Shown here: positions 18,101 through 20,808 of the stretch, in pieces
How positions within the stretch are numbered: position 1 is the first letter of the stretch
How the letters are laid out: each line of letters begins with the position of its first letter
From: a virus
Direction: 5' to 3' (one strand)
Length of the DNA: 20,808 nt
IMG/VR virus record: IMGVR_UViG_3300032326_001999
Location: 1 to 20,808 of that record
Notes under the pieces: generated by a model
The model's database searches: none
What the model was told of the DNA's origin: nothing
What the model saw: the letters and a program-made list of their open reading frames with translations, nothing else
Translations under genes and position numbers: made by a program

Positions 18101-18743
18101 CGGCTCTTTTTCAAATTTAAGAAGCGATGCTTCTTTTAGTATTTATCTTAATGATTATGTAGAAGATGGGGATTTGTATCGAATAACTAATATAGGAGAA
18201 AATTCAGCTAATGAATATTCAATAGCGGCAATGAAATATTCTTATGAAAAATTTGATTTTATTGAAAAAGATGAATATGTAGATATTAGTCAAGATAATA
18301 AAAAAGAAATAATATTTTCTACAGATACTTATATTTCTTCTGCTTTTACTGATTCTCAGATTCAAATATTTTTTACACAAGGTTTATTGTTTGATCAAAA
18401 CATAAATTATTTAACTTCGATTAACTCTAATTATGATTATTCGTTTAGTATAGAAAATGAAACTTTAGATTCAGGTTTTGCAGAAAATAAATTTAAACAA
18501 TTAACTATAGATTTTGAAAATATATTTAATTCTGGTTCTGTGTCTACAAATCCTAAAGTTCATGGTTTATATTGTATCATAACTAAAGATGGAAAAACAT
18601 TGAAATTTAAGATTTTAAGATCAGAGGCAAAATTTATAAAACTATTTTTAGGAGAAACTCCATTAAATAGAATTAATTTTAACCCTCAGTATTCTATTGA
18701 TTTCTACGCTTTTGATCAAAACATGAAATTAATTAATGTGTAA
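15183..18743 (+). CDS. J: Central tail-tip / host-specificity protein (gpJ-like)
   Basis: An 1,186-residue protein homologous to lambda gpJ, which forms the trimeric tip hub and contacts the receptor. Hallmarks: LISEGPIEGL at 35-44; GDWSG at 341-345 and WSDNPAWIFHDL at 353-364, then NGRYGL and KYCDELV near 367-398; EGFSDFLEQRFAANI (about 575) with LASIFRG and a DGFFTYSSS strand; and FGITSKYQAQRVGKWFL near 695-710. A concanavalin-like domain (813-972) then interrupts the chain, after which the usual YRITNIGEN...EYSIAAMKYSYEKFDFIEKD strand set of the gpJ FN3 region appears. The C-terminal ~150 residues are beta-rich and unrecognised. Size is close to lambda gpJ (1,132), but the long fibre part seems to be a separate downstream gene. 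Start is an ATGA overlap with I. Confidence 0.88.
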   Translation: MKINLSKSDINMFNASANSQGFTVNSESFYEAVDLISEGPIEGLTDSFGNALNYIDLSSSVSTQTNGSLAYGVYFNDVSIKDRKSNLFNISSSDFSLSLGSETSNIPAISSSVYEYKTKIYDLNKSIPEFSKVDEDKISPNYILTSFNESATGDPFLKSIIDLKNNARVFSHYLKNKYANLIKVIISLDDLYYVAAEGTNFNNTVRFVISLTNSFKQKTEYLLFQGYIIAKQNSVLLTFELEIDKYDKLDNINSEFVVNIYSVQQRIPASGPRKGVLTRSFSVNSIIEIVNYNFSYPFSAICRNKVSSKHFSSVPVRSFDCKLLKIAVPDNYDSESKEYSGDWSGNYSKSLRWSDNPAWIFHDLCINGRYGLAKSILTENDINKWELYKISKYCDELVKTNCSTKYTPQDFHFNNSFIFGQEGFNTIQITTTDDIFTLQNKYPFGGTLFLYDIKNEIGEDLNLNVKKVIGAITTNGSIATINLYNDFGPRKFIESDLSGNFFVALKEYILKDPSLLNTQDKIKTFAVSYISGYKNTIANFASTNEAVSIKYASAKIFDTSLKVKSGKCVARQEGFSDFLEQRFAANILINSETEGLRILSDLASIFRGVFYFKNGYLNLTSDVKKPVSYVFNNSNVKDGFFTYSSSNLNTAFSVIKVSYLDQLDNFKDKIVYIEDANLIQKFGIIEKEILGFGITSKYQAQRVGKWFLSTGKLESQIVNFNGGIEMSLLKVGDIIRISDDLKNSNINFGRITSLDYKNSYVGIDREVSENALGSIIKIFSLVENELSELSYYVSEVDNANLKLKLINFAYISWDIVSKVISSDDGKTVYADGIGTAGWTRKAFTKQSYINNCQISFKVTYDGTYLVCGLSEINNTTVDQTDINYGLYIAAGSLYSVENINNTTTTTNLNKTVVSTDILSVVYDGSSIIYYYNNEKLRNITRAKGNALYGVVAFNTPYARINDVNFSLFPDLDYGSFSNLRSDASFSIYLNDYVEDGDLYRITNIGENSANEYSIAAMKYSYEKFDFIEKDEYVDISQDNKKEIIFSTDTYISSAFTDSQIQIFFTQGLLFDQNINYLTSINSNYDYSFSIENETLDSGFAENKFKQLTIDFENIFNSGSVSTNPKVHGLYCIITKDGKTLKFKILRSEAKFIKLFLGETPLNRINFNPQYSIDFYAFDQNMKLINV
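17619..18098 (+). other. Concanavalin-like beta-sandwich inserted in gpJ-like protein
   Basis: Residues 813-972 run from WDIVSKVISSDDGKTVYADG through GWTRKAF, a FKVTYDGTYLVCGLS strand pair, INYGLYIAAGSLYSVE, SVVYDGSSIIYYYNNEKLR and ARINDVNFSLF. This is the strand order of phage-fibre carbohydrate-binding sandwiches (GL-x-E, Y-x-N-x-E). Conserved gpJ sequence lies on both sides, so it is an insertion. Confidence 0.6.
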
Positions 18744-18751
18744 TCTAATAT

Positions 18752-20808
18752 ATGGCTTTTATTCCATCAACAGGAATTGATTATAGTAACGCTTTTACAG
18801 TTAAAAGTATAGATTTAACTTTTAATGGTCAGTATTCTTATAAAGACACAACTGTTTCACCAACAGTATACGGTCTAGATATAAATACGCCATTTATTGT
18901 AGGCTATTTAGCTGAAAAAAATATAAATTTAAGTTGGACTGTTGAAAGGCCAGTTACCAAACAAATTTTAAATGGAACCATAAGAGATATAGGATTTTCA
19001 GGTTTTGATATAAATTATTACGATATTAATAGACAGTTAATTTACACTTTTCCATTTTCTACTAAGCAAACTTTATTTTCAATAGATTCTTCAGATTTAT
19101 TGCAAACTTTTATAAACGCAACTGGAATTGAAAACATATCTGGTTTAAATACGTTTTTTATTGATGCAGTAAGCACTGATAATCAAGGTAGAAAAAGCAC
19201 AGGAGTAGCTTTAATTAATTTTGGAACTCCAAATATAAGCATAAATAGCTATTCAATAGATAATACAGTTTCTATTGGTTTGTCTTACGATGATTATACT
19301 GTAATTGATAAAGTTTCTGTTTTTGCTACCACAGGAACAGTTTTCGATACTGATAGTGATAATTATTTGTACAATGTTGAAATCAGAAATCCAAATTTAA
19401 ATTCAGTTTCGATTCCAGATTTAATTAACATTGATCAAAATACTGAAGCTGATAATTTTGTAAGAAAACCTTATTATTTGCATATTGTTCCTTACAACTA
19501 TCTTTATAGTGGACAAAAAATAATTTCTTCAGGAATAAAGTCTAATTCTTATTCTGTATCCAGCTTACCAAATAAATTATCTAATTTAACTGGCTATGTA
19601 AGTTCAAGTTTAAATAAAACAGATAAAAATTTAAATCTTGAAGCATTTATAAAATGGGATCATATTGAGCAATCTCAAGATTGTGGTTATCATATTTTAG
19701 TAGAAGAAAGCGGAATTAATAAAAATAAATATGATTATTTTATTGATAATAGAACAAGCGAAAATATACAATCAATTTATTATGGAACTGGAACAGGGGT
19801 AAGTGGAAGTTTTGATGTTTTTAATACTTATGGATCTTCTGGTATTCAGTGGGTTGATCATACAATTTATGTAGATAATTTTGGATCTTATCCAACAGGC
19901 GTTTTTTCTTCTAATACTGGTTTTAATTATATAACAGAAATAAGAATACCTTCTGGTTATACTAATTCTTCAGAAATTTTCTTATCTTATAATTATACTG
20001 GAAATAATCAATTTCAATTTTTACCTTCTGGTGGTTATTATAGTGGTAATATATACACTGGCACATATTCTGATAATAGATACCTGCCAGTTTTTACGCC
20101 AAACATTAGTGGATTCAACGATCTAAATGATACAGTAACAGGAATACAAATAGCAAAAAGAATAACTGGATTTGCTAATTTTGTATATCCAACAATAGAT
20201 CCATCTTTTATTTTTCCAGTAAAAGAAGATACTAATTATTTTGTTAAGGTTCGCGCAATAAATGCTGATGAAGTAGTATCAGAATTTTCTGATACTTTAT
20301 ATATAACTTCTGGATATATAAATCAAGCTATAAATTTATCACCATTAAGTGGTAAAAAAGTTATTGATGGCTCTGGTATTAGTGGTTATATACCAAAATT
20401 TTCTGACTCAGATACATTAACAACAGGAACATTATATTATAGCGGAAGTAATAATTTAGTATTTACTGAATTGCCAACAACAACTACTACTGCAACTGAG
20501 TATTTAGTTATTGAAAATAATATAATTAAAAAACAAACTGGATCTGGAGGAAGCGGTTCTGCTGGAACTTCAGGATCTTCTGGTACAAGTGGAAGGAGTG
20601 GATCAAGTGGTTCGTCTGGCTCTTCTGGAACTTCTGGCAGTAGTGGAAGTAGCGGATCAAGTGGTTCATCAGGAAGTAGTGGATCGAGCGGTTCGTCTGG
20701 CTCTTCTGGAACTTCTGGCAGTAGTGGAAGTAGCGGATCAAGTGGTTCATCTGGTTCTTCTGGAAGCAGTGGATCGAGCGGAACCAGCGGAACCAGCGGA
20801 ACAAGTGG
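18752..20808 (+). CDS. Tail fibre protein with Gly-Ser-Ser/Gly-Thr-Ser triplet repeats, 3' end outside window
   Basis: An open frame from the ATG at 18752 to the window edge with no stop (685 codons plus two bases), beginning MAFIPSTGIDYSNAF, 8 bases after the J-type TAA and without a Shine-Dalgarno. Residues ~15-570 are beta-rich. Parts look like FN3-type domains (LSWTVERP, YYLHIVPYNY, YFVKVRAINADEVVSEFSD), which in lambda belong to gpJ itself. Residues ~555-600 carry a fibre linker pattern (SGYIPKFSDSDTLTTG, then LVIENNIIKKQTG). From residue 602 an uninterrupted Gly-X-Y array of 28 triplets follows, with X and Y almost only Ser or Thr, and runs off the edge. It is probably a trimeric side or central fibre attached to the gpJ-like hub; the receptor-binding end is not in the window. 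Confidence 0.75.
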   Translation, partial: MAFIPSTGIDYSNAFTVKSIDLTFNGQYSYKDTTVSPTVYGLDINTPFIVGYLAEKNINLSWTVERPVTKQILNGTIRDIGFSGFDINYYDINRQLIYTFPFSTKQTLFSIDSSDLLQTFINATGIENISGLNTFFIDAVSTDNQGRKSTGVALINFGTPNISINSYSIDNTVSIGLSYDDYTVIDKVSVFATTGTVFDTDSDNYLYNVEIRNPNLNSVSIPDLINIDQNTEADNFVRKPYYLHIVPYNYLYSGQKIISSGIKSNSYSVSSLPNKLSNLTGYVSSSLNKTDKNLNLEAFIKWDHIEQSQDCGYHILVEESGINKNKYDYFIDNRTSENIQSIYYGTGTGVSGSFDVFNTYGSSGIQWVDHTIYVDNFGSYPTGVFSSNTGFNYITEIRIPSGYTNSSEIFLSYNYTGNNQFQFLPSGGYYSGNIYTGTYSDNRYLPVFTPNISGFNDLNDTVTGIQIAKRITGFANFVYPTIDPSFIFPVKEDTNYFVKVRAINADEVVSEFSDTLYITSGYINQAINLSPLSGKKVIDGSGISGYIPKFSDSDTLTTGTLYYSGSNNLVFTELPTTTTTATEYLVIENNIIKKQTGSGGSGSAGTSGSSGTSGRSGSSGSSGSSGTSGSSGSSGSSGSSGSSGSSGSSGSSGTSGSSGSSGSSGSSGSSGSSGSSGTSGTSGTS
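20555..20808 (+). repeat. Collagen-like Gly-Ser-Ser / Gly-Thr-Ser coding repeat
   Basis: There are 28 consecutive Gly-X-Y triplets with no proline; one Ala and one Arg are the only residues other than Gly, Ser and Thr. Serine codons alternate freely between TCN and AGY types. Local GC is well above the rest of the window. The array is cut by the window edge. Confidence 0.9.
20609..20751 (+). repeat. 62-base perfect direct repeat, period 81
   Basis: Bases 20609-20670 recur without mismatch at 20690-20751, an offset of 81 bases (27 codons, nine Gly-X-Y triplets). Sequence diverges immediately after the repeat. It indicates a recent in-frame duplication inside the fibre repeat. Confidence 0.85.

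Noticed and set aside
20526-20804. Minus-strand open frame in the repeat region
   Set aside because: It is the complement of the Gly-Ser-Ser array and reads as repetitive Arg/Phe/His/Ser; no real gene signal.
20555-20808. CRISPR-like array of short repeats
   Set aside because: Repeats are in-frame coding triplets without unique spacers, inside an open fibre gene.
1-20808. Alternative genetic code (reassigned TAG or TGA)
   Set aside because: Genes end at TAA, TGA and TAG at the expected places right before the next start; no in-frame stop interrupts a conserved domain.

Overview
The window is one uninterrupted stretch of a tailed-phage (siphovirus-type) tail operon. Every supported gene lies on the + strand and genes abut or overlap by 1-11 bases, with gaps of at most 8 bases. 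DNA is AT-rich (roughly 30% GC by eye), arginine is mostly AGA, and no Shine-Dalgarno-like purine run precedes any start. TAA, TGA and TAG all end genes here, so the standard code applies. I see no tRNA, integrase, promoter, terminator or other chromosomal gene. An uncultured aquatic phage of an AT-rich bacterium (Bacteroidetes-like or SAR11-like host) fits, but the host cannot be fixed from this window.

Layout: (1) 1-5016, the C-terminal ~1,670 residues of a very large tape-measure protein, open at the left edge. Its first third carries three copies of a GF(I/V)PNFA motif that separate extra domains, one of which looks like a PD-(D/E)XK nuclease. (2) 5021-8575, two distantly related tail-tube-fold proteins flanking a fibre/decoration-type protein. 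(3) 8572-13310, two large modular proteins: a gpM-type distal-tail protein that is internally duplicated and carries a LamG-like lectin domain, and an Ig/FN3/fibre/LamG protein. (4) 13307-18743, the lambda L-K-I-J tip module: Fe-S cysteine protein, JAMM protein, ubiquitin-like tail-assembly protein and central tip/host-specificity protein. (5) 18752 to the right edge, a fibre protein ending in a Gly-Ser-Ser/Gly-Thr-Ser triplet repeat that runs off the window.

The order is therefore lambda H-M-L-K-I-J with four extra genes inserted: three between H and M and one between M and L. Several conserved tip proteins (M, L and J types) have also gained insertions that look carbohydrate-binding (LamG/concanavalin-like or CBM5/12-like). 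Together the genes would set tail length, build the tail tip around the tape measure, and display many surface-binding modules at the host-contacting end. The most unusual points are the motif-delimited cassettes in the tape measure with a nuclease-like fold, the repeated insertion of glycan-binding-type modules into core tip proteins, and a K-type protein reduced to its JAMM domain.
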